Assembly: GCA_003215435.1 (NCBI GenBank)
Contig: QCKJ01000002.1
Coordinates: 124,001-188,000, forward strand
Source: Prochlorococcus sp. AG-409-M05
GTDB taxonomy: Bacteria; Cyanobacteriota; Cyanobacteriia; PCC-6307; Cyanobiaceae
Direction of reading: 5' to 3'
DNA length: 64,000 nucleotides
Shown here: positions 9,166 to 19,330 of the stretch, one piece after another
How positions within the stretch are numbered: the stretch's first letter is position 1
Layout: each line of letters opens with the position of its first letter
Made by a program: the position numbers and the translations under genes
Notes under the pieces: generated by a model
Told to the model about the DNA's origin: nothing
Seen by the model: only the letters and a program-made list of their open reading frames with translations
Databases searched by the model: none

Positions 9166-9369
9166 CTAGCCAAGGCCGTTCCAATCAACGCTAAATCCTT
9201 GGATAAGCAGGGATTCGTTGTAAACCTGGAGCATTATGACTAGGAAAACAAGCAACATTGCTCCAATAAATGCCATCGCAGGAGTTGGTCCCCAACCTGG
9301 TACGACCTTCCCTTGTCCAGAGTTTCCAATGGCTTTTAGAGCGCTGCCTAGGCGTGTGCGTTGAGACAT
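9166..9369 (-). CDS. psbH: Photosystem II protein PsbH
   Basis: PsbH is a single-span PSII core subunit near CP47. The 67-residue protein reads [13 protein letters not shown] at the N-terminus, then [15 protein letters not shown] and a hydrophobic helix (about 33-52) ending [10 protein letters not shown], which is highly specific for PsbH. It is transcribed divergently from psbN across about 85 nt, the usual psbH/psbN arrangement. Confidence 0.96.
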   Translation of the reverse strand: MSQRTRLGSALKAIGNSGQGKVVPGWGPTPAMAFIGAMLLVFLVIMLQVYNESLLIQGFSVDWNGLG

Positions 9370-9455
9370 GACGTGGCTTTAAGCCCCAGATGAAGTGTTA
9401 ATCACGATATTCTATGGGCATATACGTCTTTACGAACGATTTTTCGAGAGATTTG

Positions 9456-9599
9456 ATGCAAAGCAGCTCCTCCCCAACACTTTCTTTGATCCTTGCCTTA
9501 TTGGTCGCTTTGTTTGGCCTTACCGGTTTTGGGATATACACGTCATTCGGGCCACCTTCCAAAAGACTGGATGATCCTTTTGACGAGCACGATGATTGA
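9456..9599 (+). CDS. psbN: PsbN, PSII assembly protein
   Basis: PsbN is a small one-helix protein required for PSII assembly in plants. I choose the ATG at 9456, which gives 47 residues (MQSSSSPTLS...FGPPSKRLDDPFDEHDD). This matches the usual length of about 43-46. A longer frame from 9414 would add 14 unlikely residues. The helix covers roughly 9-29, and the tail GPPSKRLDDPFDEHDD is diagnostic. It is divergent from psbH. Confidence 0.93.
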   Translation: MQSSSSPTLSLILALLVALFGLTGFGIYTSFGPPSKRLDDPFDEHDD

Positions 9600-9865
9600 A
9601 TTTGATCAATCTTTAATGTTTTTTCATATGAGTTCTCTTAAGGGGCAATTTTTTTGCAGAGGCTGAAGCTTTTAATCTTTAAGCCCAGTCATTGCAGTCC
9701 CTTAGAGTTTTCACATCAATGGTTCTGATGATTTAGTGCTTGCTACACAGAACTTCGAAACATTTCAATAAGCGCCAATCATTACCTCTAAACCCCCTTC
9801 TTAGTTGTGACTCGACTGTAAAGCCCCATAAGATGTGGTTGATCCTTTAGACGTGGTCAGTATCG

Positions 9866-9994
9866 ATGCTCGCCCTCAAGATTTCCGTTTACACGATGGT
9901 CTTCTTTTTCGTCGGGGTATTCCTTTTTGGGTTCCTAGCGAGCGACCCAACAAGAACTCCTGCACGTAAGGATCTCGAAGCTCCCCAAGATTAG
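9866..9994 (+). CDS. psbI: Photosystem II protein PsbI
   Basis: This 42-residue protein begins [20 protein letters not shown] and continues with [17 protein letters not shown], the PsbI signature. PsbI is a one-helix subunit next to D1 and CP43. The gene starts at ATG 9866. The 266 nt between psbN and this gene hold no other convincing ORF and probably carry its promoter. Confidence 0.95.
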   Translation: MLALKISVYTMVFFFVGVFLFGFLASDPTRTPARKDLEAPQD

Positions 9995-10097
9995 ATTGGT
10001 AAAAAGCCTTCGGGAGATAGACACGCCACAGACTGGACTGAGAAAGTTTGTGGGTTCATTTGCTATGGCAGGATCAGCCGCCTTGGCATAGCTTCCT

Positions 10098-13000
10098 TTG
10101 CCGGCTAAACGGCGTCAATTTTTTATTTTTTGGCTCATTGTCTCAGGGACAATGAGCCTCAATGGTTTTCGTGCAAAGGCAAACTCAATTAAAAACGTTC
10201 ACTTCGATGAACATGCGTGGAAGAATAATTACGCTGAAAAATTTTTATTAGCAGAAGAAATTGACCAGGCAGAAGAATTACGCCCCCCTCAGGAACTGAA
10301 GATTCGAGCTGCTTCTCAAAGGTATGACGCTAAGAGGAAGCGATTTATTGCTGAAGGAGGTGTAACTATCACCTTGGATGGTGGGGTGTTGATGGCAGAC
10401 CTGGTTGAGTTTGACGTGGGCTTTAAGACTCTTTACGCAAGAGGTGCCGTCCGGTTTAAAAAAGGAGCTAATTACTTTCAAGGCAGCTCATTAAGGTACA
10501 ACCTTTTGCAGAAAACAGGTGAGTTGAAAGATGTTTATGGCGTTTTGGATTTAGAGAATCCTATATATACGCTTTCTAGTGTTGGCATAACTCCTTTTAG
10601 CCCCTTATATCCGTCTAAAGAAATTTCTTCTAATAGGTCTGTTGATCTACCTGAGGTTGAGCTAACTCAGGGCCAGAAAAAGTTTAATTACCCTGAGATT
10701 GCTTGCCCTGCAGTCTTGCCTCCACTTCCAGATTGGCAGCCTCGTGAGTGGGCAGTTACTGGTTGGGGCGGGGAAATGATTGACTCTGGATTTGGAGATA
10801 CTTTTATTTTTAATGGACGTTTGCGTAGGCAATATCTTTATGGGATAGGCTTACAAAAGAGGTTTTATCGCTCAGGAGTGTTCTCTCTTGAGTTTGAAAC
10901 TGATATTTTCAACCACAATGCTTATAAAGACATAGGAGGTAAATATAATCAGGATGTTGAATTTGCAGATTTAAAACCGCAAAATTTTGGTGAAGGGTTG
11001 ATAGGAATTGGTGCTCGATTATGGGTAAGACCTTGGTTGAGCTTTGCGGTAACTGAAGGCATTAGTTATTATTCCGAAGTAAGTGAGTATGAACGCACCT
11101 TTAGGAAGAAATATTCACAACTTCTTAATTACTTAGCCTTTGAGATTGAGGTTTCAACCAGTAAAAATGTTTCCATTGTTGGAAGAATTCATCATCGATC
11201 TGGAGCTTTCGGGATTTATAATGGCGCACATGGAGGAGGTAATGGTTATTTACTTGGACTCAGGTATCGTTGGCAAAATGAAGTAAATAATAATACTGAA
11301 GTAAAGCTCCAGCCACCTTTGGGGTGCAAGTCGTCTAGTCGTGATGATTCTACATTGAGAAAACCACTATCAGAAGAATTAGATTCGATTGTCTTAGGCG
11401 ATGGGAGTCCTAAATATGAATCTTTAAAGTTTCCTATTCTTAAAAAAGACAAGACAAAAAGTAGTGATTTTGGTTTCTCAAATAACTATAAAGAATATGA
11501 AAAATTATCTGTTTATGAACAGGAAGAAATTAGAGGAAAAATGATTTCCAGGTTAGATCAAAGAATGAGTAATATTAAGTTTAAAAAATCATTTAAAATA
11601 GAGAAAAAGTTAGGGGTGCCTGAATCTTCTAGGACTCGCATTTTGCAAGAAGAGAAAGAGTTCGGACGGGTAAAGCCAGGACAGTTAGTTGATCTAGGCA
11701 GGACTAAGTTTATCTCTGGGCGAATTAGTAGATGGAGAGTACAGGCTTCAAGAGTGATTTTAAACGCAGATGGTTGGGAAGCTGATCGTATGGCGTTTAC
11801 AAATGATCCTTTTACTCCTGCACAATCTCGAATAGATGCTGAAGGTATAATTGCTAGAGAAGAAGATGATGGTACTACAGTAATTACCAGTAAGAGAAAT
11901 AGATTAGTTCTTGAAGATAGACTGCCGATCCCTGTTTCAAGAGTAAGGAGGTTTGAGAATGAAGAAGAAGTTGAAAATAGATGGGTAGTTGGATTTGATT
12001 ATGCTGATAGAGATGGAGCTTTCATAGGTAGAAACCTTAAAGAGAAAAAGCTTAGTGAAAACTTTAAGCTATCTCTCCAGCCTCAAGTGAATTTAGAACG
12101 TTCGATTGATGGCAATACGCAGAGTTATGTTTCGAAAGATGATTCAGTTGCTGAAGATAAAATTTTGCAAAAAGGTGAGTTCCTTGATAACTTTGGCCTT
12201 GAATCGAATTTGAGTGGCAAAGTTTGGGGTTGGGGGATAGAGGCAAATTCAGATATAAGCACTTTTTCACCAAATAATTTTCTTAATGGGAGCAGACACT
12301 GGGGAGATATAAGTAAACTCTCGTACTTGCCTTTGGTTGGTGAAGTAGAGACAAGATTTTTCAGCGCGTATAGATATCGTGCCTGGAATGGATCGCTAGG
12401 GGAAACTGATATTTATACCGCTTATGGAGCATTCCTTCAAAAGAGTGGAAGATTTAAATCAGGGAATTTGACTAATAATCTTCTTGTTAGGGTTGGTTCT
12501 GGCAGGTATCAAGCTGAAAAAAATTCGACCAAAAGTTTGACTGATTTATGGAGAGGAAATATCTACGCTTCTCTTAGTTCTGGGCTCCCTTTATGGTCTG
12601 GTAAGACAGCTCCATTAACTCCTGACCGTGCCTATAGGTATTCCCCAGTTCCAATAACTCCAGGTGTCGCCTTGCAGACTAATTTGAATACATCTCTGTC
12701 TACTTATGGTGATGGTAAAGGCCAGAGCACATTGAGCTTTAGTGGAGGCCCTGCTTTTACTATTGGAAGATTCGATAACTTGTTGCTGAGCTATAGCAAG
12801 TTTTCACTTATAGCAGGAGGCACCCTTAAATCAGGAGCTAGCCCATTTTCCTTTGACCAGGCTGTTGATTTGGGGACACTGGGGCTTGGAGTCGCTCAAC
12901 AAATATATGGTCCTCTCATACTTGATATTGGAATTGAATACAACATTGACTCTGCTTCGAGTAACTATGGTCAAATATTAGATTCAAATATTGAGCTTCG

Positions 13001-13169
13001 TTATCAGAGACGGGCATATGATTTTGGATTGTATTTTAATCCTTATAAACGTATAGGCGGATTTAGAATCCGTTTAAATGACTTTAGTTTTGACGGTACT
13101 GGTATTCCTTTTGTGCCATACAATCCAACAAAAATGAAAAGAGAGGTCGATAAAAAGAGTATTATTTAA
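10098..13169 (+). CDS. LptD/OstA-like outer-membrane protein (DUF3769)
   Basis: This 1023-residue protein has an N-terminal hydrophobic stretch that fits a signal peptide. An OstA/LptA-like beta domain (about 65-155, with RYDAKRKRFIAEGGV and ADLVEFDVGFKTLYARG) follows, then a long region rich in beta-barrel-like alternation to the C-terminus. This matches the cyanobacterial DUF3769 family regarded as LptD-like, likely to place lipopolysaccharide in the outer membrane. A Lys/Glu/Ser-rich stretch at about 435-530 looks like an inserted, poorly conserved segment. The start is TTG at 10098, because TAG at 10089-10091 closes the frame. An ATG at 10152 is a shorter option that would lose most of the signal segment. 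Confidence 0.75.
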   Translation: MPAKRRQFFIFWLIVSGTMSLNGFRAKANSIKNVHFDEHAWKNNYAEKFLLAEEIDQAEELRPPQELKIRAASQRYDAKRKRFIAEGGVTITLDGGVLMADLVEFDVGFKTLYARGAVRFKKGANYFQGSSLRYNLLQKTGELKDVYGVLDLENPIYTLSSVGITPFSPLYPSKEISSNRSVDLPEVELTQGQKKFNYPEIACPAVLPPLPDWQPREWAVTGWGGEMIDSGFGDTFIFNGRLRRQYLYGIGLQKRFYRSGVFSLEFETDIFNHNAYKDIGGKYNQDVEFADLKPQNFGEGLIGIGARLWVRPWLSFAVTEGISYYSEVSEYERTFRKKYSQLLNYLAFEIEVSTSKNVSIVGRIHHRSGAFGIYNGAHGGGNGYLLGLRYRWQNEVNNNTEVKLQPPLGCKSSSRDDSTLRKPLSEELDSIVLGDGSPKYESLKFPILKKDKTKSSDFGFSNNYKEYEKLSVYEQEEIRGKMISRLDQRMSNIKFKKSFKIEKKLGVPESSRTRILQEEKEFGRVKPGQLVDLGRTKFISGRISRWRVQASRVILNADGWEADRMAFTNDPFTPAQSRIDAEGIIAREEDDGTTVITSKRNRLVLEDRLPIPVSRVRRFENEEEVENRWVVGFDYADRDGAFIGRNLKEKKLSENFKLSLQPQVNLERSIDGNTQSYVSKDDSVAEDKILQKGEFLDNFGLESNLSGKVWGWGIEANSDISTFSPNNFLNGSRHWGDISKLSYLPLVGEVETRFFSAYRYRAWNGSLGETDIYTAYGAFLQKSGRFKSGNLTNNLLVRVGSGRYQAEKNSTKSLTDLWRGNIYASLSSGLPLWSGKTAPLTPDRAYRYSPVPITPGVALQTNLNTSLSTYGDGKGQSTLSFSGGPAFTIGRFDNLLLSYSKFSLIAGGTLKSGASPFSFDQAVDLGTLGLGVAQQIYGPLILDIGIEYNIDSASSNYGQILDSNIELRYQRRAYDFGLYFNPYKRIGGFRIRLNDFSFDGTGIPFVPYNPTKMKREVDKKSII

Positions 13170-13195
13170 ATGATTCTATTATGGCTAGAATTTTT

Positions 13196-13819
13196 TTAAT
13201 ATTTAAAATTATTTAGATATGGTAAATTTTTCATTACTTCGAGAATCTCTGAACGCTTATTTATTAATTGTGATGTCGCATCCCATGCACCACTTTTAAG
13301 CATTTCAAGAGGACCAGGATCCATGAGAACGTTATACTTTATCGAGGAATCAGATATGCTTAGCTCTTCAAGATTTATTCTTATGAAATCACCAGGATTG
13401 GAGGTTATTGATTGTTGAAGTGATTCAATAATCTTTTCACTTGCTTTAATGCACGGTATCCCTAATGCAAGGCAATTTCCAAAGAATATCTCTGCAAAGC
13501 TCTTACCTATTATAGCTCTAATACCCCATCTCATTAAGGCCTGAGGTGCATGTTCTCTACTCGAACCACAACCAAAATTTTCATTAACAACAAGTATTGA
13601 GGCATCTTGATTAATAGGTAGATCGAAGGGGTGTTCACCTTTAAGCTCTTTTCGATCATCAGCGAAAACTTGTTCTCCAAGTAAATCAAAACTTACGCAC
13701 TTTAGAAATCTTGCTGGAATAATTCTGTCAGTATCAATATCATTGCCAGTTAATACAATTGATTTTCCTTCTATTTGTTTAATTGCCCCTGTCGGGAAGG
13801 GAGTTATTGGTCTGATCAT
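13196..13819 (-). CDS. leuD: 3-isopropylmalate dehydratase small subunit
   Basis: LeuD pairs with LeuC to isomerise 2-isopropylmalate to 3-isopropylmalate in leucine synthesis. It shows GNDIDTDRIIPARFL, NFGCGSSREHAPQAL and GNCLALGIPCI, all hallmarks of the swivelling small subunit. I choose the ATG at 13819 (207 residues), which lies about 10 nt after the leuC stop. A longer frame from 13867 would overlap leuC by 38 nt. It is the second gene of a leuCD operon. Confidence 0.93.
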   Translation of the reverse strand: MIRPITPFPTGAIKQIEGKSIVLTGNDIDTDRIIPARFLKCVSFDLLGEQVFADDRKELKGEHPFDLPINQDASILVVNENFGCGSSREHAPQALMRWGIRAIIGKSFAEIFFGNCLALGIPCIKASEKIIESLQQSITSNPGDFIRINLEELSISDSSIKYNVLMDPGPLEMLKSGAWDATSQLINKRSEILEVMKNLPYLNNFKY

Positions 13820-13829
13820 GAGTGAGTCT

Positions 13830-15251
13830 CTATGAATTGGAATCGTCTTTGAGGAAATGACGAACATCGCTTACTTTCCCTGTTATTGCAGCAGCAGCAA
13901 CCATTGCAGGGCTCATAAGGAGTGTGCGACCGCTGGCAGAACCTTGCCTTCCTTTGAAATTCCTATTACTTGAACTAGCGCTGATTTGGTCCCCTTCGAG
14001 ACGGTCAGGATTCATGGCTAAACACATTGAGCATCCTGGCTCACGCCATTCAAAGCCAGCCTCTAGGAAAATTTTATCAAGTCCTTCTTCTTCTGCTTCC
14101 AGAGCAACTTTCTCAGACCCAGGAACAACAAATGCCTTTATTCCATCAGCGACATGGTTCCCCTTTGCGACAGATGCTGCCTCGCGTAAATCACTTAGTC
14201 GACCATTGGTACAGCTACCTATAAAGCAAACATCAATTTTGAGGCCCTCAATTTTCCCCCCTGGCTCAATTTTCATATAGCTATATGCTTCCTCAGTAAT
14301 AGGCCGGTCTTTGACCTCAAATGTTGTTGACTGGGGCAAAGACTCGTTTATGGCGATACTTTGGCCAGGAGTTATGCCCCATGTCACTGTAGGGACGATA
14401 TCGTTTGCATCAAAAGAGATTTCGTCATCAAAGATGGCATTTTCATTACTTGATAGTGTTTTCCACCAAGCTATGGCTCTCTCCCAGTCTTTACCTTTAG
14501 GGGCATGCATACGTCCCTTTAGGTAATCAAAGGTCACTTGATCTGGATTGACATATCCGCACCTTGCCCCCCCCTCAATTGCCATATTGCAAAGGGTCAT
14601 GCGCCCCTCCATGGGAAGAGATTCAATTGCTGGCCCTGAAAACTCATAGGCGAAGCCATTCCCTGCCTTGACTCCTAGTTTTCGAATAATGTGCAAAATA
14701 AGGTCTTTTGCATAAACACCTTTTCTTAGTTGGCCTTTAACAAAAATCCTGCGAACTTTGAGTTTGTTTATTGCTAAGGTTTGACTAGCTAAAACATCTC
14801 GGACTTGGCTCGTTCCGATACCAAAGGCAATGGCGCCGAATGCACCATGAGTTGAGGTGTGAGAGTCTCCGCATGCGACAGTCATCCCTGGTTGTGTAAG
14901 GCCAAGCTCTGGTGCGATTACATGGACGATACCTTGCTTGCCACTGCCTATTCCAAAGAAAGGAATTCCGTAGGTTGAACAGTTCTTTTCAAGGGTGCTG
15001 AGCATCTCTTCGGCAAGAGGGTCTGCAAATGGTCTGTTTTGATTGAGGGTTGGGACTATGTGGTCTACGGTCCCAAATGTTCTCTCAGGAGAAAGAACTG
15101 CCAAGTTTTTTTCAGACAGTGCTGAAAAGGCCTGCGGACTAGTTACCTCATGAATAAGATGTAACCCTATAAATAATTGGGTCGATCCACCTGGTAGCTG
15201 GGAAACTTGATGTAAGTCCCAGACTTTGTCATAGAGGGTTTTTGAACTCAA
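13830..15251 (-). CDS. leuC: 3-isopropylmalate dehydratase large subunit
   Basis: LeuC carries the [4Fe-4S] cluster of isopropylmalate isomerase. The 473-residue protein has [23 protein letters not shown] and [12 protein letters not shown]; the three cluster cysteines lie in GSCTN and CSMC. The only canonical start is TTG at 15251, directly after an in-frame TAA three codons upstream, with AGGA about 8 nt before it. It is the first gene of leuCD. Confidence 0.95.
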   Translation of the reverse strand: MSSKTLYDKVWDLHQVSQLPGGSTQLFIGLHLIHEVTSPQAFSALSEKNLAVLSPERTFGTVDHIVPTLNQNRPFADPLAEEMLSTLEKNCSTYGIPFFGIGSGKQGIVHVIAPELGLTQPGMTVACGDSHTSTHGAFGAIAFGIGTSQVRDVLASQTLAINKLKVRRIFVKGQLRKGVYAKDLILHIIRKLGVKAGNGFAYEFSGPAIESLPMEGRMTLCNMAIEGGARCGYVNPDQVTFDYLKGRMHAPKGKDWERAIAWWKTLSSNENAIFDDEISFDANDIVPTVTWGITPGQSIAINESLPQSTTFEVKDRPITEEAYSYMKIEPGGKIEGLKIDVCFIGSCTNGRLSDLREAASVAKGNHVADGIKAFVVPGSEKVALEAEEEGLDKIFLEAGFEWREPGCSMCLAMNPDRLEGDQISASSSNRNFKGRQGSASGRTLLMSPAMVAAAAITGKVSDVRHFLKDDSNS

Positions 15252-15276
15252 GATTTAAATCCTGTGGCCGAAGAAC

Positions 15277-16554
15277 CTAGCTCCGATTGATCAAGATCAA
15301 CCTTAATTGGTTAAGGCAATAGGAAATACTCAGCCTTTGAATTTCTTCTCTTCCGAGATGTTCTCCAAAGAATTGTTGAGTTGCCTCGCAGTGGTTTGGG
15401 CCAACAATTCCAAAATGAACTAACCCTACCGGTTTTGATTTTGTGCCTCCATTGGGGCCAGCAACTCCACTTACGGAAATTGCCCAGTCTGTGCAGAAGC
15501 TTGAGCGTACATTTATAGCCATTTCTTTTACGACTTCCTCTGAAACGGCTCCATGGATTTCAAGGATATTTGAGGAAACTTTGAGAAGTGATTGTTTAAT
15601 CGAGTTCTGGTAAGCAGTAACCCCACCCCAAAAGACTTTCGAGGCTCCTGGTATTGATGCCAATGAATTCCCTAGACCTCCTCCAGTGCAGGACTCGGCG
15701 AAAGAAATTGTTTCTTTTCTTTCTCTTAGAAGGTTTATTACAACGGAGGCAAGACAGTCGTTATCTGATCCATAACAAAAGTCTCCCATACGCTCTCGGA
15801 TTTGAGTCTCATAAGGCTTTATGAGTTCAGAGGCTTCATCCAAAGTTGCCCCACTTGCAGTAATGCGAAGCTTTAGATCTCCCATCCCTGCATAAGGGGC
15901 AATTGTGGGATTGCTTTTATTGAGGAGGTCAGATAATTCTTCTGCGAGGTTTGATTCGGCAATTCCAGCAAAACGTAAAACTTTGCTTGCAAACCTCACC
16001 TCGCTTAGACGTTGGCCCTGTAGCCATTTAGAAACGGTTGCATTCCACATTGTTTTCATTTCTGATGGAACACCTGGCAGAGTGATAACCGTGAATCCAG
16101 GCTTTGGACTCCAGATAATTCCTGGAGCAGTCCCTTTGGGATTTGGAATTATTTCGGCACCTTTTGGGAAGAAGGTTTGCTTCTTATTGTTTTCGGCGGT
16201 TTTTTTGCCTTGAGATTTGATTCTTTTTTGGATTTCTTTCCATAGGAGTTCATTACCCTCCAATGGAGTTTTAAATGCTCTTGCAATAGCTTCTGTCGTT
16301 AAATCATCTGGTGTAGGACCTAGTCCACCAGTAGTGAGTAGAAAACTGCATCTGTTGGAGGCCTCTATTACAGCTTCTTCAATTCGGTTGATGTTGTCCC
16401 CTACAACGCATTGTCTGTAGTGATTGATCCCAAGGGCTAATAGCTCTTCAGCAAGCCACTGAGCGTTGCTGTTCAGGATATTGCCTAGAAGTAGTTCTGA
16501 GCCGATGCAAAGGATTTCAGCATTTTGAGGATATTCTTTCTGGCTTAATTTCAT
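15277..16554 (-). CDS. cinA: CinA-like competence/damage-inducible protein
   Basis: The protein has an N-terminal molybdopterin-binding-type domain (about 10-170, with GSELLLGNI, TTGGLGPTPDD and LPGVPSEMK). Its C-terminal CinA/PncC domain (about 260-420) contains FAESCTGG, SGVAGPNGGT and the GLV strand. PncC-type domains deamidate NMN in pyridine nucleotide recycling; cinA is also linked to competence in some bacteria. The start is put at ATG 16554 (425 residues), with TTG at 16566 an alternative. It follows the WecA-like gene closely on the same strand. Confidence 0.88.
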   Translation of the reverse strand: MKLSQKEYPQNAEILCIGSELLLGNILNSNAQWLAEELLALGINHYRQCVVGDNINRIEEAVIEASNRCSFLLTTGGLGPTPDDLTTEAIARAFKTPLEGNELLWKEIQKRIKSQGKKTAENNKKQTFFPKGAEIIPNPKGTAPGIIWSPKPGFTVITLPGVPSEMKTMWNATVSKWLQGQRLSEVRFASKVLRFAGIAESNLAEELSDLLNKSNPTIAPYAGMGDLKLRITASGATLDEASELIKPYETQIRERMGDFCYGSDNDCLASVVINLLRERKETISFAESCTGGGLGNSLASIPGASKVFWGGVTAYQNSIKQSLLKVSSNILEIHGAVSEEVVKEMAINVRSSFCTDWAISVSGVAGPNGGTKSKPVGLVHFGIVGPNHCEATQQFFGEHLGREEIQRLSISYCLNQLRLILINRS

Positions 16555-16571
16555 CCTTGGAAGCAATTAGT

Positions 16572-17678
16572 TCAATGTTTGAGGTTTTTGAAGAGATGAT
16601 TGGAGTAGCCAGATTTTAATTCTCTTCGGCTATTGATTACGGCTGAAACTAAAATTGCTGTTGCAATACTGAGCCAAAGGAAACGCATCTCAGCATTTGC
16701 TGCTACTAGAGCTAGAGCACCTAACCATTGAGTGAAAGCATAGATAAGGACAACTGTTCTTTTATGACTTAATCCAGCTCTTAATAGGCGGTGGTGAAGA
16801 TGGTTCCTGTCTGGGTGGAAAGGTGAACGCCCTTCACGAAGTCGATTCATTATGACTGCTGACATGTCTGCTAATGGCAGTGAAAGAATCAACAAAGGAA
16901 TAATTAGACTTACTGTCGTAAGTCCTTTGGCAGGACCAATAATGCTGATTGCAGCCAAAGTGAATCCCAAAAAATAGGAACCGCCATCACCCATAAAAAT
17001 CCTGGCGGGGTTGAAATTGTGCCTAAGAAAACCAAAGCAACATCCAGCTAAGGATGCAGCAAGGAAGCCAGGAGCGGTTTGGTGAAGAGAGAAACTTACT
17101 GATATAAGGCCAATAGATGCAATTCCAGAGACTCCTGCGGCCAATCCATCTAAACCATCTAGCCAGTTAATTGCATTTGTAATTCCTACTAGCCAAATTA
17201 CTGTTATTAGAACGCTAAGTGAATTCGGTAAAACAAGAGAAGGAGTGCCTCCTCCATCCCATGGTAATTCAATTGCACCAATCCTTAACCCGTAAGACCA
17301 AACTAAAAAACCTACAAGGATTTGTAATGTCAGGCGAGGCCAAGGAGACAGATTAAATAAATCATCTAATAGGCCAATTAGATAGAAACAGAGTCCCCCT
17401 GCAAGAGTTGTCCAGATCAGTTGATCTTTCGCAGGGGCAAGTAAACCAAATCCACCTAGAGCCCAGATAACAGCCAATGCAAAGCAAAAGCCAATCACCA
17501 TTGTGATTCCGCCTAGGCGAACCATTGGCGAACTGTGTTGTTTCCTCGAATCTGGTTGATCTGTTAATCCCAGTCGAAGACAAACCTGCTTCACCCTTGG
17601 AACAATCAAAGTGGTGGATATAGCCGCTATCAGGCCGCTTGCAGTGGCAACAGCCACAGGGCTGTTAGCAAGGATCAC
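16572..17678 (-). CDS. Undecaprenyl-phosphate sugar-1-phosphate transferase (WecA/MraY family)
   Basis: This 368-residue polytopic membrane protein resembles WecA/TagO enzymes, which attach GlcNAc-1-phosphate to undecaprenyl phosphate to start glycan assembly. Roughly ten hydrophobic helices are visible. Conserved sites include RKQHSSPMVRLGG, LLDDLFNLSPW with its acidic pair, INWLDGLDGLAAG and FMGDGGSYFLGF, then the HPDRNHLHHRLL loop. The start is GTG at 17678. It is followed by cinA with almost no gap. The exact acceptor and sugar cannot be read from sequence. Confidence 0.87.
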   Translation of the reverse strand: MILANSPVAVATASGLIAAISTTLIVPRVKQVCLRLGLTDQPDSRKQHSSPMVRLGGITMVIGFCFALAVIWALGGFGLLAPAKDQLIWTTLAGGLCFYLIGLLDDLFNLSPWPRLTLQILVGFLVWSYGLRIGAIELPWDGGGTPSLVLPNSLSVLITVIWLVGITNAINWLDGLDGLAAGVSGIASIGLISVSFSLHQTAPGFLAASLAGCCFGFLRHNFNPARIFMGDGGSYFLGFTLAAISIIGPAKGLTTVSLIIPLLILSLPLADMSAVIMNRLREGRSPFHPDRNHLHHRLLRAGLSHKRTVVLIYAFTQWLGALALVAANAEMRFLWLSIATAILVSAVINSRRELKSGYSNHLFKNLKH

Positions 17679-17795
17679 GAGTACTCCAAAAGACAGGTGA
17701 CCCTCTTAAAAAAGGGCCCATTGATATCCATAATCCTAAGCAGACTGTTTGAATGAATCCAGTGCACTTTGTGCTACTCACAAAAGCGTAGGGAT

Positions 17796-19043
17796 CTAAT
17801 TGCTTCTGTAAAGAGGGAAACGCTCACAAAGAGATTTGACGCGCTTGATACAGGTTTGCTTGATTTCATCATCGTTTTTATTTAAAAGTCTTTCTGCAAT
17901 TACCTCAGCTACCTCGAGAAAGGCTTCCTCATCGAAACCCCTTGAAGTAAGTGCGGGTGTTCCCAGTCTCAAGCCACTTGTTACGAATGGGGATTCTGGG
18001 TCAAAAGGAACAGTGTTTTTATTTGCAGTTATTTTCACCTCACTGATTAGCTTGTCAGCAATTTTTCCTGTGAGGCCAATATTCCTAAGGTCAATTAAAA
18101 CTATGTGATTATCCGTTCCTCCACTGACTATGGAGATACCTTTTTCTTGAAGACGCTTTGCCAGGGCTTGTGCATTTCGGACGACCTGGTTCGTGTATGC
18201 CTTGAAATCGGGTTTCAGAGCCTGTCCAAATGCGACTGCTTTTGCAGCAATTACATGCTCTAGAGGCCCCCCTTGGGTGCCAGGGAAAACGGCTTTATCA
18301 AATTTGCGACCTAATTCAGCATCTTTACAAAGGATCAGCCCTCCCCTTGGGCCTCTAAGGGTTTTGTGTGTTGTGGTAGTGACAACATCACAATGTGGAA
18401 TTGGGCTCGGATGGTCTCCTGTGGCTACTAGTCCTGCGATGTGAGCAATGTCCGCCATTAGGTATGCACCAACTTCGTCTGCGATTGAACGGAACGCTGC
18501 AAAATCAATAGTGCGTGGATATGCAGAAAATCCACATATAAGTAACTTCGGACGATGTTTTAAAGCAAGTTCCCTGACAGTCTCCATTTTTAGGGTTTGT
18601 GTTCCAGGGTCGACCCCGTAATGAACAACTTTGAACCACTTCCCGCTCACATTTACAGGGGATCCATGCGTTAGGTGGCCTCCATGGGACAGATCCATTC
18701 CCATAATGGTGTCTCCAGGTTCCAAAAGGGATAGGAAAACTGCAAAGTTCGCCTGGGCACCGCTATGTGGTTGAACATTTGCCCACTCCGCAGAGAAAAG
18801 CTCCTTTGCTCTTTCTATGGCAAGTTCCTCAATTGCATCAATTTGTTCACATCCACCGTAATAACGCTTTTTAGGAAGGCCTTCGGCATATTTGTTTGTC
18901 AGGACTGACCCCTGAGCCTCCATGACTGCTTCAGAGGTGAAATTCTCACTGGCGATTAGTTCAAGATGCGTTTGTTGTCTGTCGAGCTCATTTGCAATTA
19001 AACCCGCAATTAATGGGTCCACTTCGGATAGGGATGTATTCAT
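17796..19043 (-). CDS. glyA: Serine hydroxymethyltransferase
   Basis: GlyA interconverts serine and glycine using PLP and tetrahydrofolate. It has [10 protein letters not shown], the YYGGCEQID segment, [15 protein letters not shown] and [13 protein letters not shown], in which the Lys after THK binds PLP. I choose ATG 19043 (415 residues, the usual length). A GTG at 19067 would add eight unconserved residues. The gene stands alone, downstream of the tRNA-Arg terminator. Confidence 0.96.
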   Translation of the reverse strand: MNTSLSEVDPLIAGLIANELDRQQTHLELIASENFTSEAVMEAQGSVLTNKYAEGLPKKRYYGGCEQIDAIEELAIERAKELFSAEWANVQPHSGAQANFAVFLSLLEPGDTIMGMDLSHGGHLTHGSPVNVSGKWFKVVHYGVDPGTQTLKMETVRELALKHRPKLLICGFSAYPRTIDFAAFRSIADEVGAYLMADIAHIAGLVATGDHPSPIPHCDVVTTTTHKTLRGPRGGLILCKDAELGRKFDKAVFPGTQGGPLEHVIAAKAVAFGQALKPDFKAYTNQVVRNAQALAKRLQEKGISIVSGGTDNHIVLIDLRNIGLTGKIADKLISEVKITANKNTVPFDPESPFVTSGLRLGTPALTSRGFDEEAFLEVAEVIAERLLNKNDDEIKQTCIKRVKSLCERFPLYRSN

Positions 19044-19130
19044 TTTCAAACTATTTGTGCAGGCCACCTCAAGATCGTAGGCAAGACTCTCTCAGCGGTT
19101 GGGAAATGTCTGTTTTTAGGCATTTCATTT

Positions 19131-19157
19131 CAAATAAAAACTGCCCAGAGGGCAGTT
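19131..19157 (-). terminator. Rho-independent terminator of tRNA-Arg
   Basis: On the minus strand an 8-bp stem AACTGCCC/GGGCAGTT with loop TCT runs straight into TTTATTT. It lies 6 nt past the tRNA-Arg 3-prime end and before glyA, so it should separate the two transcripts. Confidence 0.8.
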
Positions 19158-19163
19158 ATAAAG

Positions 19164-19237
19164 CGCGCCTGGAGAGATTCGAACTCCCGACCCTCTGATC
19201 CGTAGTCAGATGCTCTAATCCGCTGAGCTACAGGCGC
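19164..19237 (-). tRNA. trnR: tRNA-Arg (ACG)
   Basis: This is a 74-nt cloverleaf on the minus strand. The acceptor stem GCGCCTG pairs with CAGGCGC and the discriminator is G. The anticodon stem TCTGA/TCAGA closes loop CTACGGA with anticodon ACG (A34 is normally edited to inosine). The T arm holds GTTCGAATC. No CCA is encoded at the 3-prime end. Confidence 0.95.
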
Positions 19238-19330
19238 CTGCAAGAATTCATAAGACCCTATAAAGGGGGCGTTCGTCAACTAAAACTGCTAAAGAGAGTC
19301 AAAATCGTTTAAGAAAAGCATTTTTATCTT

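Noticed and set aside
9600-9865. Search for a further psb gene or small RNA between psbN and psbI
   Set aside because: Only short ORFs without matching patterns were found. The gap is treated as promoter and leader sequence.
13924-14526. Plus-strand ORFs inside leuC
   Set aside because: They are antisense to a well-conserved gene and show no independent features.
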